DNA from: Rosa chinensis
Taxonomy: Eukaryota; Streptophyta; Magnoliopsida; Rosales; Rosaceae
NCBI RefSeq assembly: GCF_002994745.2
Contig: NC_037094.1
Span: 11,283,001-11,347,000, forward strand
Direction: 5' to 3'
DNA: 64,000 nt
The stretch's first letter is position 1, and every line of letters starts with the position of its first letter. A program made the position numbers and the translations under genes. Below are positions 14,040 to 25,085 of this stretch, piece by piece. The notes beneath the pieces were generated by a model that saw nothing but the letters and a program-made list of their open reading frames with translations, made no database searches and was not told the origin of the DNA.

Positions 14040-16331
14040 ATGAACTTGAACAATGTCTTGATATTAACTGGAACCAACTATAGAGCTTGGCTAGACTCTA
14101 TGGAAAATTATATGGGCATGCATGAGAACATAGACTATTGCTTTACTGAGAATAAGCCTAAAGAGTTGAATGATAAAAGCACCTAGAAAGATACTGACCT
14201 TTACAAGAAGTGGCATAGATCCAATAGAATGGCTAAGAACCTCATTTGTACATCTATGTCTAAGACTGTCAGGGGAAGTATAGAAGAGCCTGAGCTAGCA
14301 TCAGATATTTTGGAACTCATAGGTGCTAAGTTTAAAGAAAGTGAAAAAGCAGAAGCAGCTAGGCTAACCAAGGAGTTTCATGATTTGAAGTACATGGGTT
14401 CAGGGGGAGTTAGAGAGCATATTATGAAGATGATCAATATAAATGGCAGACTCAGGGAGCTCTTGATGGGGGTTAGGGATGAGCAGGTAGTGCATTATGC
14501 ACTACATTCCTTGCCTAACAGTTTTAGTCATCATAGGACCAGTTACAACTCTCAAAAGGGAAACTGGACTTTAGATGAACTCATATCCATCTGTGTGGAT
14601 GAAGAAGCTAGGATCAAGGAAGAAAAGGAACCTGCTACAGCCATAAACCTCATAGAGAAGCCTAAAAGGAAAAAGCCCCATAACAAGCTCAAGCCTACCA
14701 AAGCCATAACTAAGAGTTCAACAGCTGCAGTGGCCAAGGAAAATAGGCCATTTAGGTTCAAGTGCTACTTTTGCAAAAGAGTAGGACACATGAAAAAGGA
14801 CTGCACTGGCTATGAAAATTGGTTAGCCAAAAAGGGTAAGATTTTTTCTAATACAGTTTTTTCCTTAAAAATTAATCTTATAAATGTTGAACCACAATCT
14901 TGGTGGATAGATTCAGGCTCACCTATTCATATTACTAATTCCTTGCAGGGATTCATAAGGAGGAGAATCCCAAAAAGTGATGAAGTGAACCTATGTGTAG
15001 GAAATGGCATGAGAGTGGCAGTCAAGGCTATTGGAACCTTAAAGCTCGATTTAGGATTAGGAAAATTATTAATTCTAGACAATGTTTTTTATGTACCTTC
15101 CATAAGAAGGAATTTGATTTCAGTTTCTCTTTTAGTAAAATCTGGTTGTAGACTTATTATGGATAGTAATGGAATTCTTATTTCTAAAAATTCTGTTCAA
15201 ATGGGTTCTGGTGTTATTATGAATGATTATGTACAATTAAATTGTTCAATGGCTCAACAAGAAATTTTACTTGTTGAAAATAACACTAACAGTACTAGCA
15301 CTTTAACAGGTGTTAAAACAACCAAACTAAATGAAAAGTCTGCATTTTTATGGCATAGAAGGCTCGGCCATGTTTCAAAAGAGAGACTGAAAATTTTGGT
15401 GAAAAACAAAATCCTAAATGAACTAGATTTTTCTGATCTAACAGACTGTGTGGAATGCTTTAAGGGAAAAATAACCAATACTAGAAAGAAGACTGCATAT
15501 AGAAGCCAAAACTTACTAGAACTCATACACACTGATATATATGGTCCATTTAGGCAACAAAATATCTGTGGGAATGTGTATTTTATCACATTCATTGATG
15601 ACTTTTCTAGATACAGTTATATTTATCTACTTTCAGAAAAGGCACAAGCATTGAAAGCCTTTCAAATCTTTAAGTCTGAGGTAGAAAATCAACTAGAAAA
15701 GAAAATCAAAACAGTGAGGTTAGATAGAGGGGGAGAGTTCTATGGAAAGTACACTGAATCCGGCCAACAAAAGGGTCCATTTTCCTTGTTTTTGCAAGAC
15801 AATGGAATTAAAGCTCAATACACAACACCCTATAATCCACAACAGAATGGTGTTGCAGAGAGAAAGAATATGACTCTTTTGAACATGGTTCGATGTATGA
15901 TGTCTACAACTGGTTTGCCTAAATTTTTGTGGGGTGAGGCTTTAAAAACTGCAAATTATATTAGCAACAGGACACCTAGCAAAGCCATAGAAAATACTGC
16001 TTTTGAGCTTTGGTGTGGCAGGAAACCTAGTCTTCATCACTGCCATGTTTGGGGATGTCATGAAGAAGCTAGGATTTATAATCCAAGTTTGAATAAACTT
16101 GACCCCAAAACTGTTAGTTGCTATTTTATAGGTTATCCAGATAAATCTAAAGACTATAAATTATATTCTGCTCATCATTCACCTAGAATTTTTGAAACAC
16201 ATCAAGTAAAGTTTCTAAGTGAAAAAGTTCACAATACAAACCTTGAGGATTTAACCTCAGATTTTGAGGAAATTATGTCAGATGAGAATATAAGTGTAGC
16301 TAGCATTGCCTTTAGAACAAGATGTAACTGA
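14040..16331 (+). pseudogene. Copia element 1 gag-protease-integrase reading frame
   Basis: The frame starts at ATG 14040 and is broken by TAG at 14184-14186, after which it stays open from 14229 to 16331 (700 codons). Visible in order: a gag domain; a CCHC zinc knuckle CYFCKRVGHMKKDC (nucleic-acid binding); an aspartic protease site WWIDSGSP; a pre-integrase HH-CC motif (LWHRRLGHV ... CVECFKG); and an integrase core with the D,D,E triad (IHTDIYG, FIDDFSR, LDRGGEF) followed by PQQNGVAERKN. The frame is lost at about 16320 where the 12-bp repeat begins in another phase. One stop and one frameshift separate this part from a continuous polyprotein. Confidence 0.85.
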
Positions 16332-16529
16332 TCAAGTCACTGGTAGAGTAACTGACCAAGTAACTGATCAAGTACCTGTCCCTGATCAAGTAACTGGTCA
16401 CGTAACTGACCATGTAACTGTACTTAATCAAGTAACTGACCAAGTAACTGTACCTGGTCAAGTAACTGACCATGTAACTGACTAAGGAACTGTAACTGGC
16501 CACATAACTGGTCAAGTAACTGATCAAGC
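16323..16529 (+). repeat. In-frame 12-bp repeat array encoding a VTDQ-type peptide
   Basis: About 17 degenerate copies of a 12-bp unit (gtaactga.caa) lie between integrase and reverse transcriptase. Read in the continuing pol frame they code VTDQVTG / VTDQVP / VTDHVTV-like tetrapeptides, interrupted by one TAA at about 16483. The array is followed by PRRSQRARKPTY, a basic phrase common in copia polyproteins before RT. Related arrays lie upstream at 12927-13044 and 13556-13617. Confidence 0.75.
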
Positions 16530-16559
16530 ACCTAAACAAATCCCTGATGAAGAACCTCA

Positions 16560-18275
16560 AAATCCTCCAGTAGCTCAGCCTAGAAGATCACAGAGAGCAA
16601 GAAAACCAACTTATGGGGGGGGGGGGGAGTGACTACATTGTTTATCTGCAAAAAGCAGAAATTGAAATGGACTGTGCAGAGGACAATGATCCAACTATAT
16701 TTAATCAGGCCATTGAAAGTTATGAATCTCATCAATGGCAGCAAGCAATGGAAGCAGAAATTAATTCCATGAGTCAAAATGTAGTTTGGGAATTAGTTGA
16801 ACCTGACCCCAACCAGAAAGTAATGAATCTCATCAATGGCAGCAAGCAATGGAAGCAGAAATTAATTCCATGAGTCAAAATGTAGTTTGGGAATTAGTTG
16901 AACCTGACCCCAACCAGAAGCCTATAGGTTGTAAATGGGTTTTCAAAATCAAAAGAGATGCAAATGGCAATGTAGAGAGACATAAACCAAGATTAGTTGC
17001 CAAGGGTTTCACACAGAATGAGGGCATTGACTTTACTGAGACTTTTTCTCCAGTTTCTACAAAAGACTCGTTTAGGATAATCATGGCTTTAGTGGCTCAT
17101 TTTGATATGGAGTTGCACTAGATGGATGTTAAAACAGCTTTCTTGAATGGTGAACTAGATGAAGTGATTTATATGAGGCAGCCAGAAGAGTTTGTACACG
17201 CTGGAAGTGAAAATTTAGTGTGTAAGTTAAGGAAATCAATTTATGGCCTTAAACAAGTTTCTAGATAGTGGTACAAGAAATTTGATTATGTGATTTCTAC
17301 TTTTGGATTTACAGAAAATCTTGTGGATGAGTGTGTTTATTTGAAGACAGTTGGGAACAATTTTATTTTCTTAGTTCTCTATGTGGATGATATACTCTTG
17401 GCTAGCAGTAACCTTAAACTGCTTAAAGACACTAATAATTTTCTGTCAAAGAATTTTGACATGAAAGACTTAGGAGAAGCATCCTATGTACTAGGTATTG
17501 AGATTAAAAGAGATAGGGCACAGAGACTACTTGGTTTGTCTCAACAGAATTATGTTACCAAAATTTAAAAAGATTTGGTATGGAGAAGTGTGCAGCTGGA
17601 GAAGTTCCCATGTCTAAAGGAGATAAGTTAACCAATAAGGAAAGTCCCAATAGTGATGTTGAAAAGGAGAATATGGAGTCAAAGCCTTATGCTAGACTTG
17701 TAGGAAGTCTCATGTATGCACAAGTCTGCACTAAGCCAGACTTGTCTTTTGCAGTAGGGATTTTATCAAGGTTTCAATCCAATCCAGGCCATCAGTATTG
17801 GGTAGCTGGGAAAAAAGTGTTGAGGTATCTGCAGAGAACCAAGGGTTATATGCTAGTTTATAGGCAAGTGGAGGATTTGAAACTCATTGGATTCTCAAAC
17901 TCTGATTTTGCAGGGAATTATCCAGACTCCAAGAAGTCGACTTGTGGATATGTATTCATACTTGCAGGAGGTGCTGTTGCTTGGAAAACCATGAAGCAAA
18001 CTCTTGTTTCAACTTCTTCTATGCAAGCTGAATTTATTGCAGTATATGAAACTGTGTGTGAAGGACTTTGGATTAGGAATTTTCTCATGCAAACTAAAGT
18101 ATTGAGTCACATTGTGGCAGACACACTTGTGATTTATTGTGACAATGAGGCTGCAGTTTTCTTTAGCAAGAACAGTAAAAGATCAAATAATTCTAAACAC
18201 ATTGATTTAAAATATTACAGTGTTAGAGAAAGAGTAAAGTATGGTGAAATAGCTGTTTTGAGTATTGACTATTGA
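16560..18275 (+). pseudogene. Copia element 1 reverse transcriptase-RNase H, broken
   Basis: The RT starts after a run of about 13 G (16616-16628). A roughly 98-bp segment is repeated with a 101-bp offset (16722 and 16823), shifting the frame. Then come KPIGCKWVFKIKRDANG, RLVAKGFTQNEGIDF and FSPV; a TAG at 17119 (where the family has Gln) and another at 17266 (the SRQW position); the catalytic YVDDILL at about 17380; and FDMKDLGEASYVLGIEI. A frameshift at about 17566 leads into 17580-18275, with TKPDLSFAVG and RNase H residues (SNSDFAG, MQAEFIA, YCDNEAA, HIDLKYY). The catalytic residues are kept although the frame is broken at several points. Confidence 0.85.
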
Positions 18276-18990
18276 CACAAATTCACAGCTAGCAGATCCT
18301 TTCACCAAGGCATTGTCAGTGGCTGCATTCCAGAAGCATACAGTAAGCATTGAAATTTTAGCTAATTTAGATGCTTAGGTTCAGTAGAGAGTTAGTCCAG
18401 TTGAAGCAATTTAAATTTCTAAGGTTTTTGAGTTCTTGTATTTTCAGTTGTGATTTTTTGACTTTATTTATCACAACTTATTTGTAATGGCAGCTTATTA
18501 TTATCAATAAAAAATTTTGAGATGTTTTCAGACTTTGGTTATTGCTGCAGCTTTTATTAAATGTTCTGAAAAATTGTCGATTATGTACTTAAAGTTATAC
18601 TTGCTATCAGATGGCTTAAATCATGTATAGCATGATTTTAAGGTTCAAGCAATAATTTTAAGCCATCAGTGTTCAGTAAATTTGCTTGAGTTTCGGGTTT
18701 TAGAAACATAAAGAAGGACCTAATATATGTTTACTTGTTGATACACATTAACATATATTGTATCACTTCTAGTTTGACATATGTGGATTGCAGGAGCTTA
18801 TGTTTGTGGTTTTGAAACTCTGCATTTTTGTTAAAATGTATACTGTTTCTTGCTCTGCATAAGTAACTGTGGTCTGACCATGTTGGAATGGATTTTCGAT
18901 TTGAGTTTGTCATCTAGCACGCACTTCAGTAAGTTAAGTAGGTTTTGATGTTCTCAGGTGCAAATCATCGAGTATGATATGTGTGAGTCC
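18276..18990 (+). other. 3' untranslated region of copia element 1
   Basis: Non-coding sequence between the RNase H stop and the polypurine tract. It begins with a degenerate continuation of the RNase H tail (LADPFTKA-like, around 18283-18315 in another frame) and is then AT-rich without further signals. Confidence 0.55.
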
Positions 18991-19001
18991 AAGGGGGAGA
19001 T

Positions 19002-19865
19002 TGTTAGATCAAATATGGACTTAACACATATCATCATAAAGTAATTGATGATTAGCTAAATGTCAAACCTAGTTAATTAACATGGATACAAACTGTAAAT
19101 CAATACTAGTAACTTAATGAAGCAGTGTATCAATTCATTAAGGATAGTAATCCATTGCTTGGTCTATAAGAAAGGCTACAAGATTGTGATACATTAGGAA
19201 TCTAACAATGAAACCTAAACCGACAAGGAATGCTTTAATGGGAAGCTTCTTGAGGTTTAGGTCTCATATATATACAGATGAATTGGTCCCTGATTACTAC
19301 CACGTTTTGCATATTGTTTTGTCCATTGAGAAGCAAGTTGGTAAGTAACAGAAGACCATATTCAATGATCGTGTTTGCAGCTGCAGAGATGGAATCCATG
19401 CCTATGATTGCTAAAGGTAAGCTTTAGTTCTTTTGTGATTGTTGTCAAAGCTTGTATGCATATATTATGAGCATGTATATGGTTTTTACAAGAATATCAC
19501 TACTCTTAATTGTTTTGTCCCATCATACAAATTGAGAGGTCAATGGTGCATCTAGGAGAAGAAAATGAAAATGGCACCATAAGTTGTTAGTATTTTGTAA
19601 CCCTTTTAATGTTGTACTGATTTACTCAATGGTTTTCATGTATCTTGCATTTTAAGTTATCAAAATCAATTTTAATTCAAATGGATTTCTATAGATAATG
19701 TAGGTTCCAAACTGATTAGAATCGAATATTTTGATTTATCGTCAGTACTTGGTCACTATGGGATTTTCACGGCAATAATCCGTGATAGTGATTCTCTATC
19801 TTCCATTCTCACCGAAATGATTTTCATATAGTAAAAATAGGCTCACAAACTGTGAAAATCTAACA
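19002..19865 (+). repeat. Shared long terminal repeat (864 bp)
   Basis: The termini are tgttagat and atctaaca. The LTR is preceded by a polypurine tract (18991-19000), as expected for a 3' LTR, and followed at 19866 by tttgtatcaaagc, a degenerate initiator-Met tRNA primer site, as expected for a 5' LTR. Its 3' half (from about 19497) aligns with 32680-33003. Confidence 0.8.
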
Positions 19866-21114
19866 ATTTGTATCAAAGCAATCTATGCTTGCGTTGAGAT
19901 TGATAAACATTGCTTTTAATGATCATTCTAGGAACACGTTTTTTGAACTGTTGCATATAAGCCAAATACATCAGTTTATTTGACAAAAACTGCACTTGTT
20001 TGATCTTTTAATACATGAGATAATTTGAATGGTCAAGTACTGAGTCATGATTAGAACTAAACAGCATTTGAATCATTGCTTCTGTATCTGATTATTTTCT
20101 GCAACATCAGTATAAGAAAAATATTCTATTGATTAATAATAGGAACATCATAGTTAGATGGCTGAATCTATTGCATCTCTCATTGTGTTTCATAATGCTG
20201 CCCTAGTAGCCATGAACACAAGAATACATGTAATAGACTATTTGAAATTGTTTTCTCAAATACATTATACATGTATACTACATATATGCTGTCAAAATGG
20301 CTAAAGGCCTAAAGTATACGTATATAAAGTGTTTTATTTATCAACAAAAAACATCAAAGAAAATCATAAAACTTAAATTATAAATTTCCAAAGAAGTTAA
20401 GAATCAAATATTTGGTTTTATGGTTTTGCATATTCATGATAATGAACATTCATAAGTTATTAGAGAAAAGTGCATCACAAATTACGCCAATATTTTGAAG
20501 GGGAAATGATCATTTACCCAATTTTGGGGTTAATTAACCCCACTTACCCAAATACTCTAAGAGATTGCCCACTTACAAAAACACTCTAAGAGATCCTTGC
20601 CCTCTCCTTCTCTATCATTTAGTGAGAGAAGTCATCGGAAACCTTGCCGAACTCAAGTGACCAGTGGCCGGCCGGGGACTCCGGCGACAGGTGACAGGAT
20701 TCAAGTGACCGGTGACCGGAATCCGGCTACCGGCGATCGGTCACCTGAATCCGGAATCCAGATACCGGACTAGTGACCGGATTCCGGTGTCTAAATTTAT
20801 TGCTCCCTAATAATACCCAGTAACCATATTATTGCTCCCCAATAATCATATTATTGCCTACCAATAATCATATTATTGCCTCCTAATAATCATATTATTG
20901 CCCCCAATAATCATATTATTACCCTAAAGTGAATTACATAAACTCCCAAAACCAAAATGAATACACTACAGACACAATTGATCAATTTATATGTTCAATT
21001 GTACACGTTCACTTTTTTCTTTTTCTTTTTTTTCCTTGCCCATTCTGGAAGCTCGCAATATACCAAAAAAAAGTGCTCTGGGCACCAGATCGGATCGACC
21101 GGAGTCACTTCACC

Positions 21115-21390
21115 GATACTCTTCCAGAGCCGAGCAATTTTCCAGCACGGCGTTCATTCCCTTGGCTCCAAAGGTGCATGATCCACAGGAGAGCTTCTTC
21201 AAACCTTGCAGTTCTTCGTGGATTCCAGCATGCCTGTGTCGGTCAACTCGCGGCACGCGCGGAGCTTCAGGTGGGTGAGGTTCCGGCACCGCAGCGGGAT
21301 GAGAGCTTCAGATCGGTGATTGATGGTGGTTGGCACCAGATCGGTGATCGGTGATTGACTGTGGGCTTGAGGTCGACGAAGATGGTACAT
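21115..21390 (-). pseudogene. Captured F-box/LRR (VFB/SKIP2-like) gene fragment
   Basis: Minus-strand frames read [24 protein letters not shown] sequence (SITDLKLSS in one frame, [20 protein letters not shown] in the next) and then, after a short non-matching stretch, CTFGAKGMNAVLENCSALEE. In VFB-type F-box proteins, which are SCF ubiquitin-ligase substrate adaptors, these phrases are nearly adjacent in the LRR part (RACRELTDAGM ... SCGSCTFGAKGMNAVL). Frameshifts and small lesions break the frame. The fragment is wholly inside the Mutator-like element, so it was probably captured by it. Confidence 0.7.
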
Positions 21391-21478
21391 AGGACATGCT
21401 TGCAGGCACTGGTCTCAGAGAAGAAGGTGTTAAAGGCGTTGTCGCCACTGCCGACGGTCTTGTCACTCGGCATCTGGC

Positions 21479-21480
<2 letters not shown>

Positions 21481-21549
<69 letters not shown>
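21481..21549. repeat. (GA)n microsatellite
   Basis: A perfect GA dinucleotide tract of 69 bp near the right end of the Mutator-like element. Confidence 0.95.
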
Positions 21550-21551
<2 letters not shown>

Positions 21552-21837
21552 TGAGAGGACAGAGATCGATGAGTTTCAATTTGATTAACAGGGGCAAAAC
21601 TGTCAATAGATGTTAGATCGGGTAAATGCGGTTAAAAAACTGTTAGTGGAGTAAGTGTGTAATTTTTAAGCTGAAATTAGGTAAGTGGTCACGACCCCAA
21701 TTTTTAAAAGAACATGAGTTTATTGGTCTCTGTATATGCACTTTATTGAAATGTTGTTCAAAAATTTTGAATTTACATTTGGGACACTCATTGTGTTTCT
21801 AGTAAATAGTTTAACACTTTTAATATTCATTATATGA

Positions 21838-22790
21838 TTGACTAGATTAAAATTTATTCGAGCCATGCACTTTCCCATAAGTATCAATCAAATTGAATTG
21901 CTCAATGGATTGAAATTCAAGAAATGGAAGAGTGACATAGAACTCAACCTAGGCATACTAGACTTTGACCATCTATTAAGAGAGGAACCACCTGTAGAAT
22001 TGGCTGCAAATGCAATTAATTAGGTTAAAGACAAATTTGTGCAATGGCATTGGCACAACAGAATGGCTAAGATATTTTGACGTTTCCCCCTGCCTTGGCC
22101 AGTTAAGCCCGATATGCTCTATAAGGTAGAAGTGTTTGGCTGATATTTGACCCCGCAAGCAAGGCTCCTTCCTTTGACCATGTATTAAGAGAGGAACATA
22201 ATTGGCTGCAAATGCAAGTAAGGAGGTTAGAGACAAATTTGTGCAATGACACAGGCACAACAGAATGACACTAATATGTATAAAGAAAAGCATGACAAAT
22301 GCTGTAAAAGGAGGAATAGTAGATTTTGAGTATGCAAGGGTGTACTTTAATTCAATTACTGAGAAATGCAATGTTTCTGATAAGGCTGAGACATAGAATT
22401 TGATGAACTCACTGGTAAGGATGAAATTCAATGGATAAGGAAGCATCGGAGAGCACATTATGAAAGGCATTGCCATTGTTGGAAAACTGAAAGGATTGCA
22501 TGTGAGAATATAAGACTTTTTTCTGATGCATTTGTTGTTGAACTCTCTGCTATACTAATATAGCCTTCTCAAAAGCCTCTACAACGCACAAAAGGAAAAA
22601 TGGAGTCTAAATGAAATGATTTCCCATCTGTGTGCACGAGAAAGATGAGATAACAAAGAAGGGAAAGACAATGAGTAATCAACCTTATGGCCAAACCAAA
22701 ATTCAAAAAAAAAAAAAAAATTGGTAACAAGAAATTCAAGGCCAGTACATTAAAGATTGCTATGAAACTTGATCTTAATAAAGTTAAGTC
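21838..22790 (+). pseudogene. Copia element 2 gag remains with internal duplication
   Basis: The frame at 21838-22023 reads NQIELLNGLKFKKWKSDIEL, typical of a copia gag N-terminus, then stops. A segment beginning gaccat.tattaagagagg (21967-22063) recurs at 22178-22267, 211 bp away, giving two degenerate copies of the same gag phrase. Later scraps continue the gag domain to about 22680, with an A-run at 22706-22720. Protease and the start of integrase are deleted. Confidence 0.6.
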
Positions 22791-22829
22791 TCTCTAATTC
22801 TCAGGTGCCATGAAATACTTATTCTACAA

Positions 22830-23400
22830 GAAAACTGGGCTCCCAAAATTTTTATGGGAGAAGCATTGAAGATAGCAAATTACCAAGTGAAAAACACTCC
22901 ATTTGAACTGTAGTTTGGTTAAAAACCAAGTCTGAATCATTTGCATAAGTGGGGATGCAAAGCAAGGCAGAAGCAAGAGCTTACAATGTGGAGAAAAATG
23001 ATAACCTTGGTTCTCAATCAATAAGTTCATACTTTATTGGTTATTCAGAGAAATCAAATGTCACAGCCCAGTTCGCATAACAACATATTGTCCGCTTTGA
23101 GCCTCGCCCTCACGGTTTTATTCTTGGGCCTCCTACGCAAAAACAAGTCTTACTATAGGGAGGTGAGTCTGCACGTATAAGGCACACTACCTCCTCTCCT
23201 CCGGGCGAAGTGGAATCTCATAGCCCCTTAGGGCCTGACGCCTTGGTCGGCACACTTCCGGCCGGGGAGTGATTCTGATACCAAAGGACTTCAAGTTATA
23301 CTATTCAAAAATAGGAACAAGAATTTTGAAACTCACAGAGTAACATTCTATGATGAGTTATTTGATCAAAATAAAAATGCAAATGAAGGTTCCAGTAACA
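22830..23400 (+). pseudogene. Copia element 2 integrase remains
   Basis: It reads TGLPKFLW (22838-22861), then NYQ..., KKPSLNHLH-like and GCKA.AEARAYN-like phrases in shifting frames, then YFIGYSEKSK ending at 23058, where a 223-bp insertion interrupts it. After the insertion DFKLYYS continues at about 23286. These are the same landmarks as in element 1, with many stops. Confidence 0.6.
23059..23281. mobile_element. Short LTR/TRIM-like insertion in element 2
   Basis: A 223-bp GC-richer block beginning tgtcacagccc and ending ttctgatac, flanked by caaa on both sides (23055-23058, 23282-23285). Removing it joins two halves of a copia integrase phrase (SEKSK / DFKLYY). The right end resembles the complement of an initiator-Met primer site (tctgatacca), suggesting an LTR-derived or TRIM element in minus orientation. 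Only one LTR-like unit is present. Confidence 0.6.
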
Positions 23401-23676
23401 CAAGCCAAATAAACTAGAATTTAGAAGAGTGATTCATTTATCCAGAAGTAGTAGTTGTTGAAAGTGCAATGTTTAGTGAGAACTTAGTGCATGAACAAGC
23501 AGAAAATAGAAATGAATTTCAAGAAGCAGTGAATGAAAATCAAATTTAAGAAATTAATAGTTTTTAGAACAGTGAGAATGTGGAAACCTCAGAAGTTGGT
23601 GCAAGTGATACAACAGTAACAATGAGGAGATCAACATGCAAGAGCAAGAAAATCTACAATTTCAAGTGATTACCGA

Positions 23677-24291
23677 TTGTACTTGACAGTAGCTGAATTT
23701 GATCTGGGAGAAGAAAGTGATCCCACATCACTCAAGGATGCAATGCAGTCTAAAAACAGTGATAAGTGGAGGATGACAATGGAAGGTGAAGTTTTAAGCA
23801 TGTCCAAGAATGAAGCTTGGACTTTGGTGGACAGAACAGACAATATGAAACCTATAGATTGTAAATGAGTTTTCAAAACTAAGATCGAGATATGCAAATA
23901 GAAAGGTTGAAAGACACAAAGTCAAACTTGTTCAAAGTGATACAATCAGAAAGAAGGTGCGGATTACAATGAAACTTTTTCATCTATTTCAATAAAGGAT
24001 GTTTTAGAGTGTTTTTGCATTGGTATTTGCTCACTGCAAGTTAGAATTGCATCAAATTGATTTTAAAATAGCCTTCTTGAATGAAAATTTACATGAAGGG
24101 GTATACATGTTTCAACCAGAAGGTCTTATTGAAGATGAGAAGAAAGTCTGCATGCTTAAAAAGTCAATGTATGGACTCAAACAAGCAATTAGACAATGGT
24201 AATTGAAATTTGATGTTTTTGTCACTGAATTTGGTTTTGAAGCAAATAAGTTGGATGAGTATAAATATTGCAAGATCAGTGGGAGCCATTT
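23677..24291 (+). pseudogene. Copia element 2 reverse transcriptase, 5' part
   Basis: It reads DAMQSKNSDKWRMTMEGEV, then KNEAWTLVDR and KPIDCK (stop), and after further lesions [32 protein letters not shown] and KISGSHF. The last codons are split by the nested element at CATTT (24287-24291). The sequence resumes at 31140 with IFLILYVDDILL, the catalytic box. Confidence 0.75.
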
Positions 24292-24495
24292 TGTTATAGA
24301 GAATTGGGAAAATGTATTGTATTCATCTCACCATGAGGTTTATATAGGGTTACATCATGTATACAAAAGACAATACATAATAGCTATACTAATCAATCGC
24401 ACATTACAAGTATGTCAATCGCATACATTACGAGTCTGTCAATCGCATACATTAACCAATACCTATTGCATGAATAGTCATTATCATTCACAACA
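24292..24495 (-). repeat. 3' LTR of copia element 3
   Basis: A 204-bp direct repeat, the partner of 30936-31139, with TG..CA ends on both strands. It contains three direct copies of the phrase caatcgca(c/t)a..tta separated by about 23 bp. Confidence 0.92.
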
Positions 24496-25085
24496 CTCCC
24501 CTTTGGATATTCCATGTCAATAGTGTTGCCTCTACTATGCTCTTCTAAGTTGCCTCGTCAAAAACTTTGCCAAGTAATAAAAACCCTGTGGGAAAAAACA
24601 ACCTTTGTCGAAGGAGAAAAAGATCACAACACGCGTGAATATGGAGTAGTCGACATCCTTCAACACTCCCCCTTGTGTCGCTCAAACTCGGTGATGACTC
24701 TTTGATCGTTGCCTCACTAAAAACCTTGCCAGGTAACAAAAACCCTGTGGGACAAAAATAACCCTAGTCGAAGGGCAAAAAGAGCACAACACGTCATTCA
24801 CTCTTCGACATCGAACATGTAGATATCATACCTCCCCCTGATGTCAAGGTCTCCCCCTGGTTTCTACAATTATGGGAGTTCGGATAACTTTCTTAATCTG
24901 ATGCTCTTCACATGTTTCTCGAATGTGGATTTAGGTAACGACTTGGTAAACAAGTCCACTACATTATCCTCTGAACGGATTTGATTCACTTCAATATTTA
25001 GAAGTGTTTGTTATTGCTGATTGTAAAATAACTTAGGCGATATATGCTTGGTGTTGTCGCCTTTGATGAAACCTAACTTCATTTG
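24496..25085 (-). other. 3' untranslated part of copia element 3
   Basis: Non-coding region between RNase H and the 3' LTR. A phrase around ttgcctc.t.aaaaacctt(g)cca..taa.aaaaaccctgtggga occurs twice (about 24550-24600 and 24710-24760), a roughly 160-bp imperfect duplication. The end of the RNase H domain probably extends into 24900-25085 in broken frames. Confidence 0.5.

Larger units (their letters stand above)
14040..19865 (+). mobile_element. Ty1-copia retrotransposon (element 1), gag-pol plus 3' LTR
   Basis: The order is gag, protease, integrase, reverse transcriptase, RNase H (14040-18275), a roughly 700-bp non-coding 3' region, a polypurine tract (aagggggaga, 18991-19000) and an LTR (19002-19865, 864 bp). 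The LTR begins tgttagat and ends atctaaca, a perfect 8-bp inverted terminus. Copia order (IN before RT) is clear. Several stops, frameshifts and a 101-bp duplication make it non-autonomous. No 5' LTR was found. Its 3' LTR is at the same time the 5' LTR of the next element, because a primer site follows directly at 19866. Confidence 0.85.
20491..21706. mobile_element. Mutator-like (Pack-MULE type) element carrying an F-box gene fragment
   Basis: The ends (20500 and 21697) form imperfect inverted repeats of about 50 bp: gggg-n3-tga(t/c)ca(t/c)ttacc(c/t)aattt on both sides. Flanking 9-mers tattttgaa (20491) and aatttttaa (21698) match at 7 of 9 positions, consistent with an aged Mutator-type duplication. 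Inside are a GGGGTTAATTAACCCC palindrome (about 20524), repeated aataatcatattattgcc phrases (20770-20920), a captured F-box/LRR fragment (21115-21390, minus) and a long (GA)n tract. No transposase is present. Confidence 0.7.
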
